Counted from the stretch's first letter, positions 24,468 through 33,621 are shown. The stretch is DNA of 64,000 nt from G965225705 sp965225705 (GCA_965225705.1 OZ245325.1:62001-126000); one strand, 5' to 3'. Notes: generated by a model from the sequence alone, not told the origin. Numbers and translations are program-made.

Positions 24468-26249
24468 GTGAAGCAGAAAAAAAAGTCTAACAATATAAGG
24501 CTCATACGGCGCTTTTGGCAGGAATTTATGCGCCCCTATTCCGGACTTATTGTGCTTGTCCTTCTCCTCAGTGCTTTGGTGGCTTCAATTGCCGGAGGGT
24601 ATGCAAGTCTGGTCGGAAAGCTTATCAACCATCTGGGCGCTTTAGGAGATGCCAAAGGCAATGCCACAGAAAAAACCCTGCGCTTTATGTTCACGGGTTC
24701 TGCGATCATTATTGGCGCCACACTCTTACGTGCCCTTGCTTTTTATGCCCAGACTGTTGCTGCGAATGGCTTAGCGCTCAACATCGTTAAAAACCTGCAA
24801 AATACTATGTTTGGGGCTTTATTAAGAGCAGATTATGCACGCTTTCAGCGTGAAGCCACAGGGGAACTGGTCTCGCGCTTTATGCATGATGTCAATCTTG
24901 TCTCCCAGGCCCTCCTGCGCGGCGTGAATAATCTTGCACGTGATGCTCTGACCATTCTGGGGTTGGTTGTGGTCATGTTCTGGCATGACTGGATGCTCAC
25001 CTTGCTTGTTCTTGCTGTCTATCCTTTAGCTTTCTGGCCCCTTATCCGTATCAGTCAGCGTATGCGCCGTATGTCTTCCGGTGTTCAGGGACATTTGGGG
25101 CGTGTGACGGCTTTTCTCTCAGAAAGTTTTTCCGGGGCCCGTATGGTGCGGACTTATCGTCTGGAAGATTATGAGGATAAACGTGCAGAAGCTGCCTTTG
25201 AAGAACGTCGTCATCGCATGCATGCCCTGGTCCGCAATCACGCCCTTGTTGAACCTTTGCTTGAAGTTTTAGGGGGGCTGGCCATTGCCGGTGTTCTCAC
25301 TTTTGGGGTGTGGAGGACAACAAGCGGGGCAGCAAGTTATGGTGATTTTGCAGCTGTTTTGGCAGCTCTTGCTATGGCAGCGGGACCTGTGCGTGCTTTG
25401 GGCACCTTAAACAATGTTCTCCAGGAAGGTTTTGCAGCCCTGGAACGTATTTTTACCCTTTTGGATGAACGTCCCACACTCTGCCAGAAACCAGAGGCCA
25501 AAACCCTGGACATCAAAAAAGGGCTGCTTAAATTTAAAAATGTTAGCTTTCATTATGAAGAAGGGGTCCCGGCACTTGAAGGCGTTGATCTTCTTGCAAA
25601 GCCTGGATGTGTGACCGCTCTGGTCGGGCCTTCAGGGGGGGGCAAGTCTACCCTGATCAATCTTATCCCACGTCTTTATGATGTCACACAGGGGTCTGTC
25701 TGTATAGATGGACAGGATGTCCGCGATGTTACCCTCCAGTCCCTTCGCGACAACATAGCTCTTGTAAGTCAGGATGCTGTTTTGTTTGATGACACCATAG
25801 AGGCCAATATAGCCTTTGGTTCTCAACAGGCAGATAAAACAGCCATCAGAACAGCTGCAAAAGCTGCGGCTGCACATGATTTTATTACAGCTCTCCCAAA
25901 AGGATATGGAACACATGTCGGGGAAGGGGGAGGGAAACTCTCTGGTGGACAGCGCCAGCGCATCTCCCTGGCCCGTGCCCTTTTAAGAAATGCGCCTATT
26001 CTTCTTTTAGACGAAGCAACCAGCGCGCTTGATGCTTCATCGGAAGCCGCTGTCCAGACAGCGCTCAAAAATCTCCAGAAAGGACGGACAACACTGATCA
26101 TTGCCCACCGGCTTTCAACTGTGCGGAGCGCCGATTGCCTTTATGTCCTTGAAGGCGGACGCGTGGTGGAACAGGGAAGCCATGAAGATTTGATGGCCAA
26201 AGGGGGAGTTTATGCGCATCTCAATCATTTGCAACTTACAGAAAGCTAA
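24468..26249 (+). CDS. MsbA-like ABC exporter, fused permease and ATPase
   Basis: 593 residues. Residues 1-330 form six membrane helices of a type I exporter, with FQREATGELVSRFMHDVNLV as an intracellular coupling region. Residues 345-590 are the ATPase: Walker A GPSGGGKST, Q-loop LVSQDAVLFDDTIEANIAFG, signature LSGGQRQ, Walker B ILLLDEATSALD, and H-loop IAHRLST. The QRMRRMSSGVQGHLGRVTAFLSESFSGARMVRTY stretch is typical of lipid A-core flippases (MsbA) and related exporters, and this is the best guess, but no lpxK or waaA gene lies beside it here. The start is GTG 24468 with AAAGG upstream. It is 44 bases before the adenosine kinase-like gene on the same strand. Confidence 0.88.
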   Translation: MKQKKKSNNIRLIRRFWQEFMRPYSGLIVLVLLLSALVASIAGGYASLVGKLINHLGALGDAKGNATEKTLRFMFTGSAIIIGATLLRALAFYAQTVAANGLALNIVKNLQNTMFGALLRADYARFQREATGELVSRFMHDVNLVSQALLRGVNNLARDALTILGLVVVMFWHDWMLTLLVLAVYPLAFWPLIRISQRMRRMSSGVQGHLGRVTAFLSESFSGARMVRTYRLEDYEDKRAEAAFEERRHRMHALVRNHALVEPLLEVLGGLAIAGVLTFGVWRTTSGAASYGDFAAVLAALAMAAGPVRALGTLNNVLQEGFAALERIFTLLDERPTLCQKPEAKTLDIKKGLLKFKNVSFHYEEGVPALEGVDLLAKPGCVTALVGPSGGGKSTLINLIPRLYDVTQGSVCIDGQDVRDVTLQSLRDNIALVSQDAVLFDDTIEANIAFGSQQADKTAIRTAAKAAAAHDFITALPKGYGTHVGEGGGKLSGGQRQRISLARALLRNAPILLLDEATSALDASSEAAVQTALKNLQKGRTTLIIAHRLSTVRSADCLYVLEGGRVVEQGSHEDLMAKGGVYAHLNHLQLTES

Positions 26250-26293
26250 GCTAAACCTCTGTTTTTATCCCTTTGATTGTTCAGGAGATCATT

Positions 26294-27295
26294 ATGACAC
26301 AGACCCCCACCTATGATGTTTTGGGGATAGGGAATGCTATTGTTGATGTTATTGCACCTGTCGATGAGGCTTTTTTACAGAAACATAGTCTTATCAAAGG
26401 CTCTATGGCTCTGGTTGATGAGGCCCGTTCTGACTTGCTCTATGCTGCCTTTCCACCTGCCCAGGAACGTTCCGGGGGATCAGCGGCCAATACACTTGCA
26501 GGTCTTGCCAGTTTTGGAGGAAAGGGAGCGTTTGCAGGCAAAGTCGCAGAGGATGTCCTCGGACATGTTTTTACCCATGATATGCGCAATGGTGGCGTTG
26601 CTTTTGATGTCTCACCTTTAAAAAACGGACCCTCCACGGCACGTTGCCTTGTGGCAGTGACCCCCGATGGAGAGCGGACAATGAGCACCTGCCTTGGTGC
26701 AGCCACCTATTTCTCCGAAGATGATATTGAGGAAGACCTTATCCGCGCTTCAAAAATTGTGTATCTTGAGGGATACCTTTTTGACAAACCCGAGGCACAA
26801 AAAGCCTTCATCAAAGCAGCCCGGCTTGCCAGGAAATATCAATGTACAACGTCCGTCACACTGTCCGATTCTTTTTTCGTGGAACGTCACAGAGAAGCTT
26901 TTTTAGATCTTGTTCATCATCATTGTGACCTTGTCTTCGCGAATGAAGCAGAAATTATGTCACTTTATGAAACACAGGATTTTCAAAAAGCTATTGATAC
27001 TGTGAGGCAGGCCTGCCCTCTGGCTGTTATAACACGGGGAGAAAAAGGGGCGGTTGTGGTTCAAAAGGATAGCATCCTGACCATCCAGGCCTATCCTGTT
27101 GATAAGACCCCTGATCTGACAGGAGCAGGGGATCAGTTTGCAGCTGGGTTTCTGTATGGCTTGTCCAGAGATCAGAACCTTCAAACATGTGGAGAACTCG
27201 GTGCTCTGGCAGCTTCCGAAGTGATCAGCCATTATGGCCCACGTCCTGAGCAAAGCCTTAAAGCTCTCGCACACCAAAAATTACGGACAAAATAG
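26294..27295 (+). CDS. PfkB-family carbohydrate kinase, adenosine kinase-like
   Basis: 333 residues from ATG 26294, which has CAGGAG 7 bases upstream. GIGNAIVDVIAPVDEAFL and GGSAANTLAGLASFGGKGAFAGKVAEDVLG at the N-terminus and the anion hole/catalytic LTGAGDQFAAGFLYG near the C-terminus are PfkB (ribokinase) signatures. The early DAIVD-like start and STCLGAATYFSEDDI match the bacterial adenosine kinase-like subgroup common in Alphaproteobacteria. It probably phosphorylates adenosine or a similar nucleoside with ATP in the cytoplasm; a sugar substrate is not excluded. Likely co-transcribed with the ABC exporter upstream, and ends at a shared terminator. Confidence 0.88.
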   Translation: MTQTPTYDVLGIGNAIVDVIAPVDEAFLQKHSLIKGSMALVDEARSDLLYAAFPPAQERSGGSAANTLAGLASFGGKGAFAGKVAEDVLGHVFTHDMRNGGVAFDVSPLKNGPSTARCLVAVTPDGERTMSTCLGAATYFSEDDIEEDLIRASKIVYLEGYLFDKPEAQKAFIKAARLARKYQCTTSVTLSDSFFVERHREAFLDLVHHHCDLVFANEAEIMSLYETQDFQKAIDTVRQACPLAVITRGEKGAVVVQKDSILTIQAYPVDKTPDLTGAGDQFAAGFLYGLSRDQNLQTCGELGALAASEVISHYGPRPEQSLKALAHQKLRTK

Positions 27296-27339
27296 AAGTC
27301 CACGGACAGTTTTGTGGGTTTTGGTATCTTGGTAAAAAA

Positions 27340-27381
27340 AAGGGGAAGCTTCAACACATCATTGTGTCATGCTTCCCCCTT
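27340..27381. terminator. Bidirectional terminator between the kinase and lipoprotein genes
   Basis: AAGGGGAAGC pairs with GCTTCCCCCTT, and an inner ACACA pairs with TGTGT around a four-base loop. On the minus strand the hairpin is followed by eight T residues (from the A-run 27334-27341), ideal for the lipoprotein gene. On the plus strand the tail is weaker. Confidence 0.85.
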
Positions 27382-27398
27382 CTGCTTTGAAGAAATGT

Positions 27399-28157
27399 TT
27401 ATTCTTTAACTTCTTCTTTCACGTCATCTGCAGCTTTTTTGATGTCGTCTGATGCTTTTTGAGCGGCCTTATCGATCTTTGTTTCGGCTTTTTCAATTTG
27501 GTTTTTAGCTTTGTCAAGTGCCTTTTCAGAGCTCTTAACAGCATCATCAACAGCCTTTTTGCTGGCATCAGCCTGATCCTGAACTTTCTTCTCTGAATCT
27601 CCAAGAATTCTTTTCAGGGCTTTATCAACACTTTCATCAACTTTTTTCAGTTCCTTATCAAGAGTGTCTTTAGATTTTTCAACAGCATCATCAAGAGCTT
27701 TCTGGGCTTTTCCAACCGTTTTATCAACAGCTTCATCAGCTGCCTTTTTGGTTTTATCCACGGACTCTTTCAGAGTTTTGTTAATGTCATCTTTAGTCTC
27801 TTTAAGATCACTTTTGGTATCATCAAGAGATTTTTGGGTTTTCGCAACAGCATCATCAACAAGTTTCTTACTGCTATCAACAGTCTCATCAACCGCTTTT
27901 TTCGTTGTATTTATGGCTTTTTGCGTTGTGTTCTTAAGAGTTTTCCCTGCCTCACGGGTAACTGTCTTTGCAGCATCAACTGTTTTTTCAGCTGCTTTCT
28001 TCGTTGCCTGAGCCGCAGAAGAACCAGCTTCTTTAGCTTCTTTCACAGCTTCTGCAGCTTCACTGTTTTCTCTGTTATCAGAAGATGAGGTGTTCTGATT
28101 ACAGGAGGCCACACCAGCAAAAAGCAGGAGTGCCAGGAGACTTAATATTTTATTCAC
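27399..28157 (-). CDS. LEA-like, lysine/alanine-rich coiled-coil lipoprotein
   Basis: 252 residues. A lipoprotein signal ends in GVASC (Cys about residue 19). After a short Ser/Asn linker the whole mature protein (about 40-252) is low-complexity amphipathic helix rich in Lys, Ala, Asp, Glu and Val, with many 11-residue-like units such as AVDKTVGKAQKALDDAVEKS and KKAADEAVDK. There are no Pro residues and only one Gly-containing break after the first third. This composition resembles group 3 LEA or apolipophorin-like proteins and phasin-like coiled coils. A membrane-anchored stress or surface-shaping role is possible but unproven. The start is GTG 28157 with GAGGAA 6 bases upstream. Confidence 0.75.
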   Translation of the reverse strand: MNKILSLLALLLFAGVASCNQNTSSSDNRENSEAAEAVKEAKEAGSSAAQATKKAAEKTVDAAKTVTREAGKTLKNTTQKAINTTKKAVDETVDSSKKLVDDAVAKTQKSLDDTKSDLKETKDDINKTLKESVDKTKKAADEAVDKTVGKAQKALDDAVEKSKDTLDKELKKVDESVDKALKRILGDSEKKVQDQADASKKAVDDAVKSSEKALDKAKNQIEKAETKIDKAAQKASDDIKKAADDVKEEVKE

Positions 28158-28193
28158 GTTATTTCCTCGTTTTTGTTCAAAAGAAAATTGATG

Positions 28194-28205
28194 ATTGACG
28201 TCAAT
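28194..28205. promoter_or_regulatory. Perfect 12-bp palindrome ATTGACGTCAAT upstream of the lipoprotein gene
   Basis: Centred about 43 bases before the lipoprotein GTG. Read on the minus strand it contains TTGACG, a good -35 box, although no strong -10 follows at 17 bases. It may be an operator overlapping the promoter. Confidence 0.4.
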
Positions 28206-28539
28206 TTTGTAAATTCAAAAGGAGGAGATTTTTACACATTTTAAACCTTTCTGCAAGCTTACCTCCACTATTTTCTAAAAAATTTTCCTTTGGGAGGCAC
28301 CATCTTAGTCAGGGCTTCAAAGAAAAAGTTAAGAAAACCTAAAAACCTTAACGTCCTGCTCTCCAAAAAAACCGGGGTCTGAAAACTGTGCCATTCAAAC
28401 TTTGTGCTCCATAACTATAAGATCAGAGTGCAAGCCCGGAAATGTCAGCACCAAAGAAAATTCTCTTTAACCTCTGATACCGGAAACTCAGTCTTGAGAA
28501 AATTCTTATAAGACCTCCCCTCTTTTACGATCCCTGCCT
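28206..28539. other. Intergenic stretch between lon and the lipoprotein gene
   Basis: 334 bases downstream of lon and upstream of the lipoprotein gene (both minus strand). No gene, RNA or clear terminator hairpin with a U-tail was found. Confidence 0.4.
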
Positions 28540-31017
28540 TTAATGCCTCATCAAAGCTCCTGTTTCTTTCGAAGGCTCAGGCCCTGAAGTTTGTACGACC
28601 TCTTCACCGGGCCAGGGGAGAGGTTCAGGCATGTCAACAAGGGCTCTGTCCAAAACCTCATCCACAGTTTTGACAGCATGGATGGTCAGGCCCTTTTTGA
28701 CATTTTCAGGGATCTCAGCCAGATCTTTTTTATTTTCCTCAGGAATAAGGACCGTTTTAATACCGCCACGCAAGGCTGCTAAAAGTTTCTCTTTTAACCC
28801 TCCAATGGGCAGGACGCGCCCCCTCAGCGTCACCTCCCCTGTCATGGCAACATCCTTGCGCACAGCAATCCCTGTCAAAACAGAGACAATAGCGCTGACC
28901 ATAGCAATACCTGCAGAGGGTCCATCTTTGGGGGTAGCTCCCTCGGGCACATGAACATGAATATCGGTCTTAGCAAAACGTTCCGGGTGGATCCCAAAAG
29001 AAGGAGCCCTTGACTGAACATAGGCATGTGCTGCGGAAACAGACTCTTTCATCACATCACGGAGATTACCCGTTACCGTCATTTTACCTTTACCTATCAT
29101 GGAGACAGCCTCAATCGTGAGCAAATCACCGCCTGTTTCCGTCCAGGCAAGTCCTGTGACCACCCCTGTCTGATCCTCAGCTTCACTTTGACCAAAACGG
29201 AATTTTCTCACACCGGAAAACTCTTCAAGCTTTTCAGGTGTAATCTCAATATGCTGAACCTTGTCTGTATGAAGGCGCCGCACGGCCTTACGCGCCAGTC
29301 TGGCAATTTCGCGCTCCAGATTTCTGACCCCTGCCTCACGTGTATAATAACGGATAAGATCACGTAATGCCTGATCTGTAAGGAACCATTCCTCACGGGT
29401 TAGGCCATGTTCCTTCATCTGTTTTGGAATAAGGTGCCGCCGGGCAATTTCAAGCTTTTCATCTTCTGTATACCCTGAAAGAGAGATAATCTCCATGCGA
29501 TCCAAAAGAGGCTGCGCCATGTTGAGGCTGTTGGCTGTGGTGATGAACATGGTTTTGGAGAGGTCATAGTCCACTTCAAGATAATGATCATTGAATGTTG
29601 TATTTTGTTCCGGATCCAGGACTTCCAAAAGAGCGGCCGAAGGATCGCCCCGAAAATCTGATCCCATTTTGTCAATTTCATCTAAAAGAAAAAGAGGATT
29701 GACATATTTTGTTTTTTTCATGGACTGAATAATACGTCCGGGCATGGACCCAACATAGGTACGCCTGTGTCCCCGTATTTCCGCTTCGTCACGTACACCC
29801 CCTAAGGAAATACGTACAAAGTCACGCCCTGTTGCTTTCGCAACAGACTTGCCAAGAGATGTTTTCCCAACACCAGGAGGGCCAACAAGGCATAAAATAG
29901 GCCCTTTCAAACTGCCGGCACGGGCCTGAACAGCGAGATATTCTAAAATGCGCTCTTTGACCTTTTCAAGGCCATAATGGTCCTCATTTAAAATGGCCTC
30001 AGCCTTATCCAGATCATGCTGAAGGCGTTTTGTCTTTTTCCAGGGAACAGACAAAATCCAGTCCAGATAATTACGTACAACGGTTGATTCTGCAGACATA
30101 GGGCTCATTTGCCTAAGTTTCTTAAGCTCATTTTGCGCTTTTTTCCGTGCTTCCTTAGGCAGTTTTGCTTTCCTGATCTTAGCTTCAAGATCCCCCAGTT
30201 CATCCTGGCTGCCCTCAGATCCCCCTAATTCCTTCTGAATAGCCTTCATCTGCTCATTGAGATAGTATTCACGCTGGGTTTTTTCCATCTGATCCTTAAC
30301 CCTGGAGCGGATTTTCTTCTCAACATGGAGCACGTTCATTTCCTCTTCTATCAAAGAGAAAACATGTTCCAGACGTTCTTTTGCATCAGAGATTTCAAGA
30401 AGAGACTGTTTTTCTTCAAGACTGATAGCAAGGTGCGCTGCAATAGAATCTGCCAGAAGAGAGGGGTGCTCTGCCTTAACAATGGCGTTGGCAACATCTG
30501 CAGAAATTTTCTTATTGAGTTTAGCGTATTTTTGAAACTGCTCCGCAACCGTCCGCATAAGGGCGCGGCTTTCTGAGGACACATCATCATCCTGCTCAAC
30601 AGGTTCGACCAGGGCTTCAAAAAAATCTGTTCTGTCTGAAAAGGACAGAACACGAAGACGTTTCTCCCCCTCAACCAGAACTTTCATCGTCCCATCGGGA
30701 AGCTTCAAAAGCTGGAGAACAGAGGCCTGCGTTCCCAGACGGTAAATATCTTCCAGACCAGGATCATCATCTGTTGAGCTTTTCTGGGCAAGAAGAAGGA
30801 TTTTTTTATCGGCCCCCATAACTTCTTCCAGAGCACGCACAGATTTTTCCCGCCCCACAAAAAGTGGCACAATCATATTAGGAAAGACAACAATGTCACG
30901 CAGAGGAAGAACGGGCAAACCTGCATTTTGTATGTCATCTTCTGCATGGCTTTTTATGTCCTGGTCTTGTTGCGCAGGATCAGGCACATGAGTTTCCGTC
31001 TTTTTGTCCTCAGACAT
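28540..31017 (-). CDS. lon: ATP-dependent Lon protease
   Basis: 825 residues. LPVLPLRDIVVFPNMIVPLFVGREKS opens the Lon substrate-binding domain. The AAA+ part has Walker A GPPGVGKTSLGK and Walker B PLFLLDEIDK. The C-terminal protease has the catalytic Ser in PKDGPSAGIAM and Lys in GGLKEKLLAALRGG. It degrades misfolded and short-lived regulatory proteins in the cytoplasm. ATG 31017 is chosen (GGAG upstream, family N-terminus); the frame is open for 23 more codons. The extra N-terminal stretch SEDKKTETHVPDPAQQDQDIKS is charged and variable, as is usual. A sigma-32-like promoter lies about 130 bases upstream. No clpX or hupB gene is adjacent. Confidence 0.97.
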   Translation of the reverse strand: MSEDKKTETHVPDPAQQDQDIKSHAEDDIQNAGLPVLPLRDIVVFPNMIVPLFVGREKSVRALEEVMGADKKILLLAQKSSTDDDPGLEDIYRLGTQASVLQLLKLPDGTMKVLVEGEKRLRVLSFSDRTDFFEALVEPVEQDDDVSSESRALMRTVAEQFQKYAKLNKKISADVANAIVKAEHPSLLADSIAAHLAISLEEKQSLLEISDAKERLEHVFSLIEEEMNVLHVEKKIRSRVKDQMEKTQREYYLNEQMKAIQKELGGSEGSQDELGDLEAKIRKAKLPKEARKKAQNELKKLRQMSPMSAESTVVRNYLDWILSVPWKKTKRLQHDLDKAEAILNEDHYGLEKVKERILEYLAVQARAGSLKGPILCLVGPPGVGKTSLGKSVAKATGRDFVRISLGGVRDEAEIRGHRRTYVGSMPGRIIQSMKKTKYVNPLFLLDEIDKMGSDFRGDPSAALLEVLDPEQNTTFNDHYLEVDYDLSKTMFITTANSLNMAQPLLDRMEIISLSGYTEDEKLEIARRHLIPKQMKEHGLTREEWFLTDQALRDLIRYYTREAGVRNLEREIARLARKAVRRLHTDKVQHIEITPEKLEEFSGVRKFRFGQSEAEDQTGVVTGLAWTETGGDLLTIEAVSMIGKGKMTVTGNLRDVMKESVSAAHAYVQSRAPSFGIHPERFAKTDIHVHVPEGATPKDGPSAGIAMVSAIVSVLTGIAVRKDVAMTGEVTLRGRVLPIGGLKEKLLAALRGGIKTVLIPEENKKDLAEIPENVKKGLTIHAVKTVDEVLDRALVDMPEPLPWPGEEVVQTSGPEPSKETGALMRH

Positions 31018-31147
31018 ATTTTTTACTCCATCAGGTTTTTCGGATACACAAGCCCCAAAGCTTCTCTTCCCATCACACACGGTCAAAAAACATGCTTAAG
31101 GTTAAGGAAAATGAGGTCCCGTCATGGTCCGAACTGTTGAGTGTAAT

Positions 31148-31174
31148 GTGGGGAGGTCTGATCCCCAGTTCAAG
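31148..31174 (-). promoter_or_regulatory. Sigma-32 (heat-shock) type promoter upstream of lon
   Basis: On the minus strand CTTGAA (31174-31169), a 15-base spacer, then CCCCACATTA (from 31153) match the sigma-32 consensus CTTGAA / CCCCAT-T-A closely. The start of transcription would be near 31140, giving a leader of about 120 bases before the lon ATG at 31017. Lon is a classic heat-shock gene, which supports the reading. Confidence 0.6.
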
Positions 31175-31355
31175 GACCTTCATGCTGAGAGTAAAGTAAA
31201 AACAGCTAAATTTTCTTAAAAAACAAAGAAAAACCATGATACAAAGATAAAGAAACAGAATTCCACATCTCAAGGTTTCTCTTTTTCTTCTCCTGTTGCC
31301 TGATATGTTTTTAAAAGCACCCCGGGAGAAAACCCTTCCTGTTAGAGCAAACCTC

Positions 31356-31384
31356 TTGACACCTTTTTATATAAGGTTTTTTAT
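31356..31384 (+). promoter_or_regulatory. Candidate sigma-70 promoter for pdxH
   Basis: Perfect TTGACA (31356-31361), 17-base spacer, TTTTAT (31379-31384), about 60 bases before ATG 31446. Its position downstream of the longest possible frame start (31296) supports the shorter PdxH. Confidence 0.45.
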
Positions 31385-31445
31385 GGGTTTACTCTGTTTG
31401 AGATCATGTTTTGCTTTTTTCTTTGATACAGGACTATGCACCCTT

Positions 31446-32114
31446 ATGATACACTCAGATACTCTATCTTCTCCCCCCCATGGTGAAGGTTTTGAAGAAA
31501 AAACATCAGGTACAAAGAGTGATATGTTCTCTTTTGAAGATCCTCTGGCGTTGTTCCGTCTTTGGTATGAGGACGCAAAGCAGCATGAGATCAATGACCC
31601 CAATGCTATGAGCCTGGCAACCTCAGACCGGGACGGCCTTCCTGACGTCCGCATCGTTCTTTTAAAGGATTTTGGAGACCATCACTTTGTCTTCTATACC
31701 AATAAAGACAGCATGAAAGGGAAGCAACTTGGAGAAAATCCAAAAGCAGCTTTGTGCTTTCACTGGAAAAGTCTCCTGCGTCAAATTCGTATACGGGGTG
31801 ATATTGACTCCGTAGAGGCAGAAACAGCCAATACCTATTTTAACTCCCGCGTGCGTCAGGCACGTCTTGGAGCCTGGGCATCACAACAATCACGCCCCCT
31901 TGAAAGCCGTCTTGTTCTGGAAAAGGCCCTCACGCATTATGATCATGAATTTTCTTCTCAGGATCCCCCACGCCCCCCCTATTGGGGAGGGTATATCTTA
32001 AAACCACGGGCCATAGAGTTTTGGCATGACCGCCCCTTTCGCCTGCATGACAGGCTGTTATTTACGCGTGATGAGTGTGATGCCCCCTGGACAAAAACAC
32101 GCCTTTACCCCTGA
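31446..32114 (+). CDS. pdxH: Pyridoxamine/pyridoxine 5'-phosphate oxidase
   Basis: 222 residues from ATG 31446, close to the usual length. DPLALFRLWYEDAKQHEINDPNAMSLATSD, the FMN-binding RIVLLKDFGDHHFVFYTN, KGKQL, RQIRIRGDI and the C-terminal IEFWHDRPFRLHDRLLFTR are all PdxH signatures. It makes pyridoxal 5'-phosphate from PNP or PMP using FMN and oxygen. The frame is open back to 31296, but a promoter lies in between. Residues about 7-15 (TLSSPPHGEG) resemble Pro/Gly-rich inserts seen in LipB and the ELM1-like protein here, so the N-terminus may contain a palindromic repeat. Divergent from lon. Confidence 0.94.
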   Translation: MIHSDTLSSPPHGEGFEEKTSGTKSDMFSFEDPLALFRLWYEDAKQHEINDPNAMSLATSDRDGLPDVRIVLLKDFGDHHFVFYTNKDSMKGKQLGENPKAALCFHWKSLLRQIRIRGDIDSVEAETANTYFNSRVRQARLGAWASQQSRPLESRLVLEKALTHYDHEFSSQDPPRPPYWGGYILKPRAIEFWHDRPFRLHDRLLFTRDECDAPWTKTRLYP

Positions 32115-32258
32115 AATAGCCAAAAAACAGAATGATTTTGAGATATGCTATGGTGCACACACCTGCAGGAGAGAAGAGAGCAACTTCGAAAGAAATAAAG
32201 TTCACCACCATTTTACAGGACAGAAGCATCCCGGAAGAAGACGTGACAGGGCGCAGAC

Positions 32259-33494
32259 ATGAAAAACGATGAGACAGCTGATATTGTCATAGTGGGCGGA
32301 GGGTTCACCGGCATGACGCTTGCTCTGGCCTTAAAGGCCGGAGGATTCGATCCTATCCTTCTGGACAAAGCCAAACCAGAAAACCATCTCAAAAAAGGGG
32401 AAGACGGCCGCGCTTTTGCACTCGCCCCGGCATCTTTAGATCTTTATCAAACACTTGGCCTGAGAGAGAAGCTTCTCTCTTTTTGTGAGCCTGTGCAGCA
32501 TATTCTCACAAGCGATGGTCATGTCCAGGATGACCTGGGCCTTAAAAGCTCTGGCCCGTTCAGTCTGCATTTTAGTGCCAGAGAGGAAGGAAGGGACAAG
32601 GCAGGTGCTCTGGGTTTTATGATTGAAACATACAACCTGCACAAGATTCTTACAGAACAGATAGCACATGCCAGAATTCACCGTCTTGCCCCGGCACATA
32701 TGATCGGTATGACCCCAACCCCTTCTTCCATACAGTGTCATCTTGAGGATGGACGCAGGATAGAGACCTCTCTTCTTCTCGCGGCAGATGGACGCTCTTC
32801 CCGGGTACGCCGGCAGGCCGGTTTTTCCACACACTCCTGGTCCTATCATCAGCGTGCTTTTGTCACCACCTTAAAACATGAATATGATCATCAGGGCGTG
32901 GCCTATGAACACTGTCTGCCCTCAGGGACGTTTGCCCTTCTGCCGCTTCAGGGCCGTCGCTCAAGCCTTGTCTGGGCAGAAAAAGAAGATGGCGCCGCCG
33001 CTCTTGAAGCTTTGGGGGAAGAGGTCTTTTCTGAAGAACTCAGGCGACGTATGGGCAATATTCTGGGAAAAGTTGAGGTTATCGCCCCTTTACGGCATTA
33101 CCCCCTGGGATTTCAGATTGCTGAACGTTATTACACATCCCGTCTGGCTTTGGTGGGGGATGCTGCCCATAGCGTCCACCCTCTGGCAGGGCAGGGCTTT
33201 AATCTTGGCCTGCGTGATATAGACGCCCTTGTTAACATCCTCACACAGGCCCGCCGCCTTGGGGAGGACTATGGAAGCCCTTCGGTCCTGCGACGTTATG
33301 AACAGGAGCGTCGTCTGGATAATCTCGTCATGGGGCTGTCTCTGGACGCTTTCAACAGATTTTTTTCTAATAATAATAAGATTTTGCGGTTTGCGCGGCG
33401 AACAGGTCTTGGCCTTGTTGACCATCTTGGACCTCTTCGTCATTTCTTTGAACGCGCAGCAAGTGGCCCCCGGAGAGAAAATTTACCTCACTAG
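32259..33494 (+). CDS. UbiH/UbiF/COQ6-type FAD-dependent hydroxylase (ubiquinone biosynthesis)
   Basis: 411 residues. The FAD-binding IVGGGFTGMTLALAL near the N-terminus, the middle AADGRSSRVRR (DG motif), and LVGDAAHSVHPLAGQGFNLGLRDI (GD motif) near residue 300 are the three marks of the UbiH/COQ6 group. The enzyme hydroxylates the aromatic ring during ubiquinone synthesis. Which ring position it serves cannot be told, since alphaproteobacterial UbiH-type enzymes vary. Consistent with ubiE and ubiB at the right end of the window. The start at ATG 32259 has no strong ribosome site (ACAGGG about 8 bases upstream). It is 127 bases upstream of tolB. Confidence 0.9.
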   Translation: MKNDETADIVIVGGGFTGMTLALALKAGGFDPILLDKAKPENHLKKGEDGRAFALAPASLDLYQTLGLREKLLSFCEPVQHILTSDGHVQDDLGLKSSGPFSLHFSAREEGRDKAGALGFMIETYNLHKILTEQIAHARIHRLAPAHMIGMTPTPSSIQCHLEDGRRIETSLLLAADGRSSRVRRQAGFSTHSWSYHQRAFVTTLKHEYDHQGVAYEHCLPSGTFALLPLQGRRSSLVWAEKEDGAAALEALGEEVFSEELRRRMGNILGKVEVIAPLRHYPLGFQIAERYYTSRLALVGDAAHSVHPLAGQGFNLGLRDIDALVNILTQARRLGEDYGSPSVLRRYEQERRLDNLVMGLSLDAFNRFFSNNNKILRFARRTGLGLVDHLGPLRHFFERAASGPRRENLPH

Positions 33495-33621
33495 CCTCAC
33501 ACGCCGGAAAAAAGGTAAAGAGAGAAGACGGGTGGCAGATCTGAAATTTTTGTAAACTTGAAGGTGCCTTCTCTGCAGTGTAGGCTCACATCTGTCTTAT
33601 AACTCTTATAAGGAGCATAGC

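Noticed and set aside
24263..24490. 75-codon open frame upstream of and overlapping the ABC exporter gene.
   Set aside because: No recognisable family or ribosome site. The basic C-terminus overlaps the exporter start, and the frame probably only reflects AT-rich leader sequence.
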